From contig CAVVOX010000003.1 in assembly GCA_963749875.1 (NCBI GenBank), positions 547,089 through 611,088 of the forward strand: 64,000 nt of DNA, written 5' to 3'. The stretch comes from JAHQVI01 sp963749875. GTDB lineage: Bacteria; Pseudomonadota; Alphaproteobacteria; Rhizobiales; Rhodomicrobiaceae. The notes under the pieces are model-generated. The model ran no database searches, had not been told where the DNA came from, and worked only from the letters and a program-made list of their open reading frames with translations. Of the stretch, positions 17,848 to 26,758 are shown in pieces. A program made the position numbers and the translations under genes. Positions within the stretch are counted from its first letter, which is position 1, and each line of letters starts with the position of its first letter.

Positions 17848-18828
17848 TTATTGCGGATGCACAGTATCTTGACGGGCGCCTCGGGCTGTTTGCTCCGGCC
17901 CGGATCTTGCCGCATTCGCTATCGTCTCCAGAATATGCGGGATATTGTCGAACACCCAGTAATGCCCTGCGCCCGGAATCTCGCATGTTCGGCACTGCGG
18001 AATCAGTTTCCCCAGACGTAATGCGGCGCTGACCGGGACGTTGCGGTCGCTAAGGCCCTGCCAAAGATATGTCGGCGCGGTGATCCGGTCCAGCGGCACA
18101 TTCCATGGGCGGGAGAATATCACCATTTCCTGAAGTCCGGCGCGAATGCCGGGCCGGCAGCCCTCGGCTACCCCGCTCAGCAGATTCCGGCGGACTTCGG
18201 GGCGCCGCAGAATGGCCCAATCGGACGGCGCCGCCCGGCTCAGGAGAAAGCCGAAAATGAGGCCGGGCGCGTGGAGAAAGGCGAGCCTGCCAATGCCGAA
18301 TATTGCGGCTATGAGCGGGGTTATGCGAGGCAAGAGGCGAAAAGCGGTGTAGTGGCCGAACCCGATCGAGGGCGGTCTTTCGGCGCCGGCCATCGGTCCG
18401 ATCGGGCTGACGAGAGCAAGCGCCGTTATCCGGTCCCCGAGCAGAGCCGCACATGCGGCGGCGTAAGGCGCGCCTCCCGAAACGCCGGCGACGGCAAAAC
18501 GCTCGATGCCAAGCGCATCGGCAAAATCCGCCAGATCTTGCGCGTAGCTCGCAAGGTCACGGCCGGGCGAATAGCAGGATATCCCGAAACCGGGCCGTTC
18601 CGGCGCGAGGAGTCTGATGTTCAAGGCCCTGGCGTCGTCGTCGGCGATCCGGAACATGAGCCGCGACCCCGGCGTGCCGTGCAGTCCGAAGATGGGCGTC
18701 CCCTTCGGGTCGCCATATTCCGCATAGCCCAGGCGGCGCCCGTCCGGCAATGTGACGGTGAGATCCGTGGACGGGGATGGATCGCACGCGCCGGTCGTGG
18801 CAGGCGCCATTGGACCTGTATGTCGCAT
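17848..18828 (-). CDS. Alpha/beta-hydrolase family protein
   Basis: A 326-aa hydrolase. The oxyanion/HG region is FGLHGTPGSRLMF, the nucleophile elbow is VAGVSGGAPYA (Ser), and the catalytic His is in IPGAGHYWVFD. The acid is probably Asp in LWQGLSDRNVPV. The open frame begins with a TTG at 18888; the ATG at 18828 is my choice and the one at 18810 is also possible, since no clear ribosome site decides. The substrate is unknown. It is monocistronic, followed by the J-domain gene 250 nt on. Confidence 0.85.
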   Translation of the reverse strand: MRHTGPMAPATTGACDPSPSTDLTVTLPDGRRLGYAEYGDPKGTPIFGLHGTPGSRLMFRIADDDARALNIRLLAPERPGFGISCYSPGRDLASYAQDLADFADALGIERFAVAGVSGGAPYAAACAALLGDRITALALVSPIGPMAGAERPPSIGFGHYTAFRLLPRITPLIAAIFGIGRLAFLHAPGLIFGFLLSRAAPSDWAILRRPEVRRNLLSGVAEGCRPGIRAGLQEMVIFSRPWNVPLDRITAPTYLWQGLSDRNVPVSAALRLGKLIPQCRTCEIPGAGHYWVFDNIPHILETIANAARSGPEQTARGARQDTVHPQ

Positions 18829-18930
18829 CAGGTGGCAGTCAATCTCGTTGAGCGCTGAAGGGATAGGCCAAGCCGGATGCGCTGGCAAGCGGAAGGAGGC
18901 GGGAATTGCTTAGGCGTCTGGCCTCAAATG

Positions 18931-18972
18931 ACAATGGGGCCGCAACGCACTTTCCGGTTGCGGCCCCATTGT
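18931..18972 (-). terminator. Strong hairpin terminator after the small membrane protein gene
   Basis: A perfect 16-bp stem, ACAATGGGGCCGCAAC with GTTGCGGCCCCATTGT, around a 10-nt loop, 28 nt beyond the stop of the 91-aa gene. Only a short T-run follows on the minus strand. Confidence 0.75.
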
Positions 18973-19000
18973 AAGCTGTTCATTCCTGCGCCGAGGCGCC

Positions 19001-19276
19001 TCAGTTGTTTGGCGCCGTCGTGGTCGTGGTGTCGGGCGCCGTAAGCGCGGCACCGGGTGCATCCGGTGACGGTGTTGAGCTGACGGACATTTCGATGCGG
19101 CCATAGCCGAAATAGACCAGCGCACCGAAAATCAAGCCGAAGATCAGCGCCGTCACGAAGGCATTGATTATGCGGTTGCTGAAGGTGATCGTATTCCCGA
19201 TCCAGTCGACGAAGAAGACGACGATCGCCGCGATCAGCACCGGCTCAAGCCACAAATATTCTGCTGGTAAGAACAT
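19001..19276 (-). CDS. Small two-TM membrane protein, hypothetical
   Basis: A 91-aa protein with two hydrophobic helices (VLIAAIVVFFVDWIG and NAFVTALIFGLIFGALVYFG) and a short Ser/Thr/Pro-rich tail with a run of threonines (TTTTTAP). I do not recognise a family. It has its own strong terminator downstream and a long upstream gap, so it appears to be an independent transcript. The coding call rests on that hydrophobic pattern and the clean terminator. Confidence 0.65.
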   Translation of the reverse strand: MFLPAEYLWLEPVLIAAIVVFFVDWIGNTITFSNRIINAFVTALIFGLIFGALVYFGYGRIEMSVSSTPSPDAPGAALTAPDTTTTTAPNN

Positions 19277-19596
19277 CTCTATCCCCCATTGATCCCTTTG
19301 TAAGATTGATTCCAGCGGACCCCTTATAGCAGGTCACGGTGACACGGGTAACATTTACTTTACCGCCCGGTTGCGGCCGATTGAAAATCATTTGGAATAG
19401 CTGTCTCTTTGAAAAGATGGGAGTTTTGGCGGTCCGATCACCAATGCGAATACCGGTTTGCCGCGATCGTCGGGCCGGGCCCGTAATTACTCAATTTGAA
19501 CGCAAAGACCGGAGTTTGGTTCCGATTCGTGCAGACTATTTTCCTCCGGAACGCATCATTTGAGGCGAGCTTTTCGCGCTCGCGCCGGAGACCGAT
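19277..19596. promoter_or_regulatory. Divergent intergenic region upstream of ada
   Basis: 320 bp without a gene, between the small membrane protein and ada. Just before ada lies an imperfect inverted repeat (GGCGAGC...GCTCGCGCC, 19563-19586), followed by a CCGGAG ribosome site 6 nt before the ATG. Ada normally activates its own promoter, so an Ada site is expected here, but I cannot point to one with confidence. Confidence 0.35.
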
Positions 19597-20745
19597 ATGG
19601 TGATTGAGGACATTCCATTGGCAGACGCATTGAACGAAGAGGCTTGCTGGACCGCGATTCTCGACCGTGACGATGAGGCCGCGGGTCCGTTTGTATTTGC
19701 GGTTTTGACGACCGGGATCTACTGCCGTCCGTCCTGCCCGGCGCGGCGGCCGAAGCGGGAGAATCTGCGCCTCTTCAGGACCGCGGGCGAGGCGAAGCGG
19801 GCCGGATTTCGCCCATGCAGGCGATGCGCGCCCGATGGCGTCTCGCCGGCCGATCGCCGGGCCGAGACCATCGCGACGCTTTGCCGGCGGATCGAGGAAG
19901 CCGAGGAAATGCCTTCCTTCGGCGATCTGGCCCGCGATGCCGGGCTGAGCCCGTTTCACCTCCACCGGCTGTTCAAGAAAATCACCGGGGTGACGCCGAA
20001 GGCCTATATGGCCGCGGTCAAGGCGCAGCGTATGCGCGGCGGCCTTTCGGGTGCGCAATCCGTGACCGAGGCGATCTATGAGGCCGGTTATGCCTCCAGC
20101 AGCCGCTTTTATGAACATGCTGACGGCATTCTAGGAATGAAACCGCAGCAATATAAGGCTGGCGGCGCCGATGTTCGGATTCGCTATGCGATCGAGCGCT
20201 GCTGGCTCGGAATGGTGCTCATTGCGGCGACCGATCGCGGCATTTGCTCCATACTCTTCGGTGATAGGCAAGATGAACTGCTCGCCGACCTGCGGGCGCG
20301 TTTCCCGGCCGCGGCAATCGAGGCTGCGACGGCGGATTTTGCCGGCCGGGTGAGCGAGGTGATGGCGGCACTCGAACGACCGAGTCTCGCCGGCCGCCTG
20401 CCGCTCGACATTATCGGAACCGCCTTCCAGCAGCGCATCTGGCAGGCCTTGCGGACGATCCCTCACGGCCAGACCGCGAGCTATGCCGAGATCGCCGAGC
20501 GAGCCGGCGCCCCGAATGCGGCGCGTGCGGTTGCAGGCGCCTGCGCGGCCAATCCGATTGCTGTCGCGATCCCGTGCCACCGCGTGGTTCGCGCGGATGG
20601 CGATCTGGCGGGATACCGCTGGGGGCTGGAGCGCAAGAAGATGCTGCTGGCCCGCGAAGCCGGATCGGCCGCAGAATCAGAGCCCGCCGGCGAACGGATC
20701 TCAGGCGATGTGCCGCCGAACGTGCGGGGGCGTCGCGGACAGTGA
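19597..20745 (+). CDS. ada: Ada: bifunctional DNA alkyl repair protein and transcriptional activator
   Basis: 382 aa. The N-terminal Ada zinc domain carries the four Cys ligands in GIYCRPSCPARRP and RPCRRCAPDG; the first reacts with methylphosphotriesters. An AraC-type helix-turn-helix follows (DLARDAGLSPFHLHRLFKKI, about residues 105-160). The C-terminal O6-methylguanine-DNA methyltransferase has the active Cys in AIPCHRVVRADG. It repairs methylated DNA irreversibly and, once methylated, activates the adaptive response. The order of domains and the length are normal for full Ada. Confidence 0.96.
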   Translation: MVIEDIPLADALNEEACWTAILDRDDEAAGPFVFAVLTTGIYCRPSCPARRPKRENLRLFRTAGEAKRAGFRPCRRCAPDGVSPADRRAETIATLCRRIEEAEEMPSFGDLARDAGLSPFHLHRLFKKITGVTPKAYMAAVKAQRMRGGLSGAQSVTEAIYEAGYASSSRFYEHADGILGMKPQQYKAGGADVRIRYAIERCWLGMVLIAATDRGICSILFGDRQDELLADLRARFPAAAIEAATADFAGRVSEVMAALERPSLAGRLPLDIIGTAFQQRIWQALRTIPHGQTASYAEIAERAGAPNAARAVAGACAANPIAVAIPCHRVVRADGDLAGYRWGLERKKMLLAREAGSAAESEPAGERISGDVPPNVRGRRGQ

Positions 20746-20776
20746 GGAAGCGACGGACTGTCCCGCGATAGCCGCG

Positions 20777-21346
20777 CTACTCTTCTATATGGGCGAGGTA
20801 ATGGGCCAGATCGGCGAGATCCTTTTCGCCGAGCGGCGTGACCACCTCGACCATGGCGGCGCGGTTGCCGAGCCGGCGCTCGGCCTTGAAGTCGAGAAGC
20901 GCCTTCAGGAGATAGTCCTCGCGCTGGTTCCGCAGCGGCGGCATCTGCTCGCCGCCAAGGAATTTCTTGCCGTGGCACTGGCCGCAGCGCGCCTTGGCAG
21001 CCAGCTCTACGCCGCGCTGCATGCGGGCGGGATTGCCGGGGTCTTCCGGCGCGGGCGGACGCGGCTGCTCAGCGACGAAGGTTGCCGCGGCGCGCAAATC
21101 ATCGTCGGTCATATCCTTGACCATCTCGCGCATGATGTCCGATTTGCGGTTGCCGTCGCGAAATTCGACGAGTTGCAAGAGCGCGTAATATTCGGGAATG
21201 CCGCCGAGCGATGGCGTCTGCGGTGTCGGCGAAACGCCGTTCTGCCCGTGGCAGCCGAGGCAGAGCTCCTTCCGTTCAGGGAAGTGTTTGGTCTCGGCGA
21301 AGGCCGTGCCGGCAAACAGCATCAGCGCGATCAGGGCGAGGCGCAA
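20777..21346 (-). CDS. Dihaem c-type cytochrome (cytochrome c4-like)
   Basis: A 189-aa exported cytochrome with a signal peptide (residues 1-17, ending GTAFA) and two haem-binding motifs, CLGCH near residue 30 and CGQCH near residue 121. Each is followed by a candidate Met axial ligand in the IMREMVKDMTDDDL and EQMPPLRNQ segments. The fold is a tandem class I cytochrome c. It lies 95 nt downstream of the PQQ-type sugar dehydrogenase on the same strand, so it is a good candidate for the electron acceptor of that periplasmic enzyme. Confidence 0.9.
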   Translation of the reverse strand: MRLALIALMLFAGTAFAETKHFPERKELCLGCHGQNGVSPTPQTPSLGGIPEYYALLQLVEFRDGNRKSDIMREMVKDMTDDDLRAAATFVAEQPRPPAPEDPGNPARMQRGVELAAKARCGQCHGKKFLGGEQMPPLRNQREDYLLKALLDFKAERRLGNRAAMVEVVTPLGEKDLADLAHYLAHIEE

Positions 21347-21441
21347 GGTCGTCTCCAGGACAGATCACGGAACGGCGCGGCGAGGACGTCATCGCCCCCG
21401 CCGGTCATGGTTTTCTCAGGCGGCCGGTCGGGCCCGCCGCC

Positions 21442-22695
21442 TCACTTCGTATAGCTCACGCGGTAGACCGCGCCGTTCCAGTCATCGGACACCAGGAGCG
21501 AGCCGTCGTGCATCACGGTCACGTCGACCGGGCGGCCGATATATTTATTGTTCTCGATCAGGCCTGTCAGGAACGGCTCCATCGATTCGAAATTGCCCTC
21601 ATCGTTGAGCTGCACCACGACGACATCCGCAGCGATCTTCTTGGTGCGGTTCCAGGGGCCGTGCCGCGCAATGAAGATGGCGCCGTCATATTTTTCAGGG
21701 AACATGTCGCTGGTGTAGAAGCGCATGCCGAGCGGGGCGACGTGTGGTCCGAGCTTGGCGATCGGCGGCGTGAAGTCCTTGCAGTCATAGCCCCAGCCGA
21801 ATTCCGGATCGGCCAGATCGCCCTGATGACAGAAGGGAAAGCCGAAATGCTGCTTGCCGGGCTCGGTCACCCGGTTCAACTCGCCATTCGGTAGATCTTC
21901 CGAGAGCCAGTCGCGATTATTGTCGGTGAAATAGAGCTGATTGTTTGCCGGATTCCAGTCGAAGCCGACAGTGTTGCGCACGCCGCGCACAATTGCTTCG
22001 GCGCCACTGCCGTCGAGGTTCATCCTCCGGATTTCGCCGAAGCCGGGCTCGGGCATGCAGATGTTACAAGGCGAGCTGTTCGAGACATAGAGCTTCTCGT
22101 CCGGCCCGACGCCGAGGAAACGCCAGCCATGCGGACGCGGATTGCCGAGCTTGTCGTAGATGGTGACCAGCTTGGGCGGATTATCGAGATTGGCTTCGAT
22201 ATTCTCCGCCTTGGAGATCTTCTTATGCTCGGCGATGTAGAGCGTGCCGTTATGGAAGGCGAGCCCGTTCGGCCAGTCGAGATCTTCGTAGAGGACCTTG
22301 GCTTCGCGCTTGCCGTCCTTCTCGGTAATGGCCCAGACCTTGTTCGCCTGCCAGTTGCCGACGAAGACCGTGCCCTCGTCGCCGACGCGCAGTGTGCGCG
22401 CATTCTTGATCCCGCTCGCAAAAACTTCGACCTTGAAGCCGTCCGGCACCTTGATCTTGTCGATCGGCAATTTGTCCGCCGGCGTGACGAGCGGCGGCGG
22501 AGCCAACGGGGCAAGCGCTTGAGCGCCGGGCGTCTCCGGACGGCCCATAAGCGGGCCTTCCGCAGGCGGCGGATTCTCCACCGCGGGCGGCGCTTTCGGA
22601 TCCTGTTGCGCTCCGGCGGGCGATCCCGCCAACATTGCCGCGCTCGCGCCAACCGCGATAAGCATGCCGAGATGTGCAGGCCTGATGACCGACAT
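21442..22695 (-). CDS. PQQ-dependent sugar (sorbosone-type) dehydrogenase
   Basis: A 417-aa periplasmic beta-propeller. The ATG at 22695 is preceded by GGGAGGAAAT, which decides it over the open frame to 22764. A signal peptide (about residues 1-28, ending AGA) is followed by a Pro-rich linker and then the GDH/sorbosone dehydrogenase blades: PDGFKVEVFASGIKNAR, WPNGLAFHNGTLYIAEH, PRPHGWRFLGVGPDEKLYVS, and VGFDWNP...LYFTDN. It should oxidise a sugar or aldehyde and pass electrons to a cytochrome, probably the neighbour. The substrate is not determined by sequence. Confidence 0.88.
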   Translation of the reverse strand: MSVIRPAHLGMLIAVGASAAMLAGSPAGAQQDPKAPPAVENPPPAEGPLMGRPETPGAQALAPLAPPPLVTPADKLPIDKIKVPDGFKVEVFASGIKNARTLRVGDEGTVFVGNWQANKVWAITEKDGKREAKVLYEDLDWPNGLAFHNGTLYIAEHKKISKAENIEANLDNPPKLVTIYDKLGNPRPHGWRFLGVGPDEKLYVSNSSPCNICMPEPGFGEIRRMNLDGSGAEAIVRGVRNTVGFDWNPANNQLYFTDNNRDWLSEDLPNGELNRVTEPGKQHFGFPFCHQGDLADPEFGWGYDCKDFTPPIAKLGPHVAPLGMRFYTSDMFPEKYDGAIFIARHGPWNRTKKIAADVVVVQLNDEGNFESMEPFLTGLIENNKYIGRPVDVTVMHDGSLLVSDDWNGAVYRVSYTK

Positions 22696-23073
22696 GGTGA
22701 TTTCCTCCCTGGTTTGTGTTTTGTTGCCGTGAACTATGGTCACGGATCGCGTGGCCCACGACAAGCTTAATTAAGCGCCTATATGCGAGCGGATGTAAGG
22801 ACCGAGATTCATTTTTGTTGCTTTACCTGTCGGCCGGATGTGCGGATAGCGAACGACGGGACGTCCGTAGATCGGCGGCTCGGTAGGTGGAAATGTGATT
22901 AAAGGCAGGCGGTTAGGATGCCGCGACGGGACCCGCTTGTCGCCCGTCCAGGCGAAGTCAGAGCCGCGTCCCGATCGGGGCAAGTTTCGCGGGCATCATA
23001 TTATGCTAAGACTGTACGGGATGAATGAATTTGCGAAATGCGCGGCGACCCTTGCGTTGAAAGGAGCCGTGCA
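22696..23073. promoter_or_regulatory. Divergent intergenic region between the sugar dehydrogenase and nadB
   Basis: 378 bp without a convincing gene. A GC-rich 150-bp core could fold, but I match it to no known riboswitch. A 70-codon minus-strand frame (22771-22983) ends here without recognisable similarity. The nadB ribosome site AAGGAG (23061-23066) is at the right edge. Confidence 0.35.
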
Positions 23074-24675
23074 ATGAGCGTTGCGGAATCGCCTGCGCCC
23101 ACTTTGCGAGTGCCTTCGACCGGCGGCAAAGAACGGCCGGTGGCAATCATTGGCGGCGGTCTTGCCGGGCTGTTTACCGCTCTGAAGCTGGCGCCGCTGC
23201 CTGTTATGATCGTCACGCCGCGGCCGCTCGGCGAGGGCGCATCGAGCGCCTGGGCGCAGGCGGGGATCGCGGCAGCGGTCGGAGAGGGCGACAGTTTCGA
23301 GCAGCATGCTGCCGATACGATTCGCGCGGGAGCAGGGCTGTGCGACCTGGCGATGGTCGACATGATCGTCCGTGAGGCGCCGGCCAGAGTCGAGGATCTC
23401 CTGCGCTTCGGCGTGCCCTTCGACCGGGACCTGGAAGGCCGGCTGCGCCAGTCCCAGGAGGCGGCGCATAGTGCGCGCCGGGTGATCGGCGTGCAGGGCG
23501 ACCGGGCGGGCAAGGCGATCATGGCGGCGCTCATTGCGGCGACCCGTGCCACGCCATCGATCACCGTCATGGAGGAGGTCAGCGCCGTTGATCTGGCGGT
23601 ATCGGATGACGACGGACACGTCACGGGGCTTTATCATGCGCCCAGGCGGGGTGGTCCGGCTCCCAGCATTTACCTGCCTGCGCGGGCGGTGGTGCTCGCG
23701 ACCGGCGGCATCGGCCAGCTCTATACGCTGACGACGAACCCGCCCGAGGCGCGCGGGGACGGGATCGCAATCGGCGCACGCGCCGGAGCGGTGATCGCCG
23801 ACGCCGAATTCGTGCAGTTCCACCCGACGGCACTCGGCATCAGCAAGCATCCCGCCCCGCTCGCGACCGAAGCGCTCAGGGGCGACGGCGCGACGCTGGT
23901 AAACGGGGCTGGCGAGCGGTTCATGCTGGCGCTGCACGCCGATGCCGAGCTGGCACCGCGCGATGTGGTGGCAAGGGGCGTGCAGACCGAGCGGGCGGCG
24001 AGGCGCGGGGCGTTTCTCGACTGCCGCGGGGCGCTTGGCGCCGAAATGGCGGAGCGTTTTCCGACCGTCTATGCCGCCTGTGCAGAGGCTGGGATCGAGC
24101 CGGCCACGGACCTCATCCCCGTGGCGTCCGCTGCGCATTATCATATGGGCGGGGTGGCGACGGATCAGACTGCGCGCAGCTCCGTCCCCGGTCTCTGGGC
24201 GGTCGGTGAGGTAGCGTCGACCGGTCTCCATGGCGCGAACCGGCTCGCTTCGAATTCGCTGCTGGAGGCCGTCGTCATGGCGGCCAAGGCGGCGGAGGAC
24301 ATATCGGGCGCCGAGCCGCTGGGTGGCGGCGCGGCAAGCGAGGGGATCGCCTATTCGCCCGAGCTGGACGGCGCGCGCGTGGCGGCGCTCGAAGAGGTGA
24401 TGACCGCGCATGTGGGCGTGGTGCGATCGGCGGAGAGCCTGATGGCAGCGATGCACTTCATCGAAGAGCTGGCGGCCGGAGCCGTCCCCTCCTCGCCCCT
24501 GATGAATATGGCCCAGGCGGCGCGCTTCATGACGGTCTGCGCCTTCTACCGAGAGGAAAGCCGGGGCGGACATTACCGCGAGGACTTCCCGGAGCCCGGT
24601 GCGGAGGCCCGCCGCAGCATGACTACCTGGAGCGCCGCGCGCGCCCTGTCCGACGAAGCTTTGGGGATCGCATGA
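23074..24675 (+). CDS. nadB: L-aspartate oxidase
   Basis: The first enzyme of de novo NAD synthesis: FAD-dependent oxidation of L-aspartate to iminoaspartate. 533 aa from the ATG at 23074, chosen over 23038 because AAGGAG lies 8 nt before it. The FAD Rossmann motif is PVAIIGGGLAGLFTALKL. Succinate-dehydrogenase-type flavoprotein segments follow: SSAWAQAGIAA, EFVQFHPTAL, HYHMGGVATD, and GLHGANRLASNSLLEA. It overlaps nadC by 4 nt. nadA, often the neighbour, is not in the window. Confidence 0.95.
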   Translation: MSVAESPAPTLRVPSTGGKERPVAIIGGGLAGLFTALKLAPLPVMIVTPRPLGEGASSAWAQAGIAAAVGEGDSFEQHAADTIRAGAGLCDLAMVDMIVREAPARVEDLLRFGVPFDRDLEGRLRQSQEAAHSARRVIGVQGDRAGKAIMAALIAATRATPSITVMEEVSAVDLAVSDDDGHVTGLYHAPRRGGPAPSIYLPARAVVLATGGIGQLYTLTTNPPEARGDGIAIGARAGAVIADAEFVQFHPTALGISKHPAPLATEALRGDGATLVNGAGERFMLALHADAELAPRDVVARGVQTERAARRGAFLDCRGALGAEMAERFPTVYAACAEAGIEPATDLIPVASAAHYHMGGVATDQTARSSVPGLWAVGEVASTGLHGANRLASNSLLEAVVMAAKAAEDISGAEPLGGGAASEGIAYSPELDGARVAALEEVMTAHVGVVRSAESLMAAMHFIEELAAGAVPSSPLMNMAQAARFMTVCAFYREESRGGHYREDFPEPGAEARRSMTTWSAARALSDEALGIA

Positions 24676-25526
24676 AGACCATGACCGGTTTTCCCGACTA
24701 TCTGATCGCCTCGGCGCTGGAGGTCGCTCTTGTCGAGGATCTCGGGTCTGCGGGGGACATCACGACGAACGCCATCATCCCGGCGGACGCGACATCCCGC
24801 GCCGTAATCGCCGCCCGCAAGCCGGGCCGCATTGCGGGTCTGCCGATCGCTGAAGCGGCTTTCCGCCGTCTCGATCCGGCCATCGAATTCCGCGTCATCA
24901 TCCCGGATGGGGGTGACGTTGAGGCCGGCGCCGTGGTGGCTGAATTGTCGGGGAGGACGCGCGCCATTCTGACGGCCGAACGTGTCGCGCTTAATTTCCT
25001 CGGCCACTTAAGCGGGATCGCGACCCAGACCTACGCCTTCGTGTGCGCGATCGAAGGCACGAACGCCCGGATCTGCTGTACACGGAAGACGACGCCCGGA
25101 CTGCGCGCCTTCGAAAAATATGCCGTGCGGATGGGCGGTGGCGTCAATCACCGTTTCGGCCTGTTCGACGCCGTGCTGATCAAGGACAATCACATTGCGG
25201 CAGCCGGCGGCATCGGTCCCGCGATCGAGCGGGCGCGGGAAGGCGTCGGCCACCTCGTCAAGATCGAGGTCGAGGTCGATGGGCTGGGCCAGCTCGAAGA
25301 GGCCCTGCGCCACAGGATCGATGCTGCCCTGCTCGACAATATGAGCCTAGAGGACCTCCGCCGCGCCGTCGCCATGGCGGACGGGAAAGTCGTGCTGGAA
25401 GCCTCCGGCGCCGTCACGCTCGAGACGGTGCGCGGTATTGCGGAAACCGGGGTGGACCTGGTTTCCTCCGGCGCCTTGACGCATTCGTCGCAGGTGCTGG
25501 ATCTAGGATTGGATTTCGTGTCCTGA
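24672..25526 (+). CDS. nadC: Nicotinate-nucleotide pyrophosphorylase (quinolinate phosphoribosyltransferase)
   Basis: A 284-aa enzyme that converts quinolinate and PRPP to nicotinate mononucleotide. Typical segments are VEDLGSAGDITTNAIIP at the N-terminus, RVALNFLGHLSGIATQT, CCTRKTTPGLRAFEKYAVRM (substrate-binding Arg/Lys), HRFGLFDAVLIKDNHI, and KIEVEVDGLGQLEEAL. Its start overlaps the nadB stop (ATGA), so the two are coupled. The gene is followed, 122 nt on, by the broken TIR gene and the mobile region. Confidence 0.96.
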   Translation: MKTMTGFPDYLIASALEVALVEDLGSAGDITTNAIIPADATSRAVIAARKPGRIAGLPIAEAAFRRLDPAIEFRVIIPDGGDVEAGAVVAELSGRTRAILTAERVALNFLGHLSGIATQTYAFVCAIEGTNARICCTRKTTPGLRAFEKYAVRMGGGVNHRFGLFDAVLIKDNHIAAAGGIGPAIERAREGVGHLVKIEVEVDGLGQLEEALRHRIDAALLDNMSLEDLRRAVAMADGKVVLEASGAVTLETVRGIAETGVDLVSSGALTHSSQVLDLGLDFVS

Positions 25527-26758
25527 TCCGATAGCTCAGGGCTGTTGCGTAACTTTTAATCAAATTATACTTTTGGGCGAGCGAGCTGACGTGGTGGCCG
25601 AACCGAACCGCGCGCAAACTATCTGTCCTGCTTATTGGAGCAATCCGTATGGCGGACGTCTTCATCAGTTACTCAAAGCGCGAGCCTCAGCTGACAGCCG
25701 AGTTGGCAAAAGACCTGGAAGCGCGCGGATATACCACTTGGTGGGACACAAGCCTGCTTCCAGGCGATGAGTTTCCTGAGAAGATTAGAGAAGAGTTGTC
25801 AAAGGCGAAGGCTCTGTTCGCGTTGAGTATGTGTTTCATCCAATGGCGGCGGCCAAGCAGTGCTCGGGCGCAAGGGAAGCAGCGGATTTTTCCAGCATTC
25901 GCCGCCAGCCGAGATAGTTGGGCAGATATTTCGTCGCCACGCCGTTGAAGCGGTTGAGCCATTTCTTGAAGCGGCTGATATAGCTATTGACGGTCTGGAT
26001 GTGCAGCACCTTTTCATGCACGTGCTCGCCGTGGCTGGCGAGGATCAGCTCGTATTCGATCGCTTCTGCCTTGGCGAAAGCGATCAGCGCCGGATCGCCG
26101 TCCATGCACAGCAGCACGTCAGTGTTCGAAACTGCTCCCTTCAAAACCGCGTTGACGGCGTCCTCCGAGCGATTGTGCAACACCGCATCCAGATGATGGC
26201 CGTAGCGGTCGCGGGCGATCAGGATCGGCGTTTGTTCGCTGGACAAGCCTGGCTTTTCAGCCTTGCCGCCGCGCTTCCTCGCCTTGCGCGGCAAGCGCCG
26301 CTCACCTTTCCGGCTTTGCAGAACGAAACATTCGTCGACCTCGACGATGCCGGTCAGCCGCTGGTCCTTAAGGTCTTTCTGCGCCTTCAAAAAACGATGC
26401 CTCCAGCGGAAGGACGTGCTCTTGTCGATCCCGGTCCGCACCGCCGCGGCGCGGACGGTCTCCGAGCCGTTGAGCGCTTCGGCGAATTTCAGCCAGCGGT
26501 CCCGCTTTCGAAGCCGGGCCAGCGGCGTGCCGGTCAGAGCGTTGAACGTCCTGGCGCAGGCCAGGCATTTGTAACGCCACAGACCCCGCGCCATACCATG
26601 GCGATGGATGCGACGCCCCTTGCAATGCGGGCATTTCAGATCGGTCTGAAACTGGCCATCGATGAGCTTTTGCGTTTCATTTCCAGCGCTCCGCTCGCGA
26701 AGAGTATCGATCAGCTTGCGGCCCTGCGCGGGCGTGAGTTCCGCGATAAGTTCCGCTA

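Noticed and set aside
22771..22983. A 70-codon minus-strand frame upstream of the sugar dehydrogenase
   Set aside because: No ribosome site or recognisable similarity; could be real but not supportable.
22996..24573. A 525-codon minus-strand open frame opposite nadB
   Set aside because: nadB is certain on the plus strand; the antisense frame is Arg-rich shadow.
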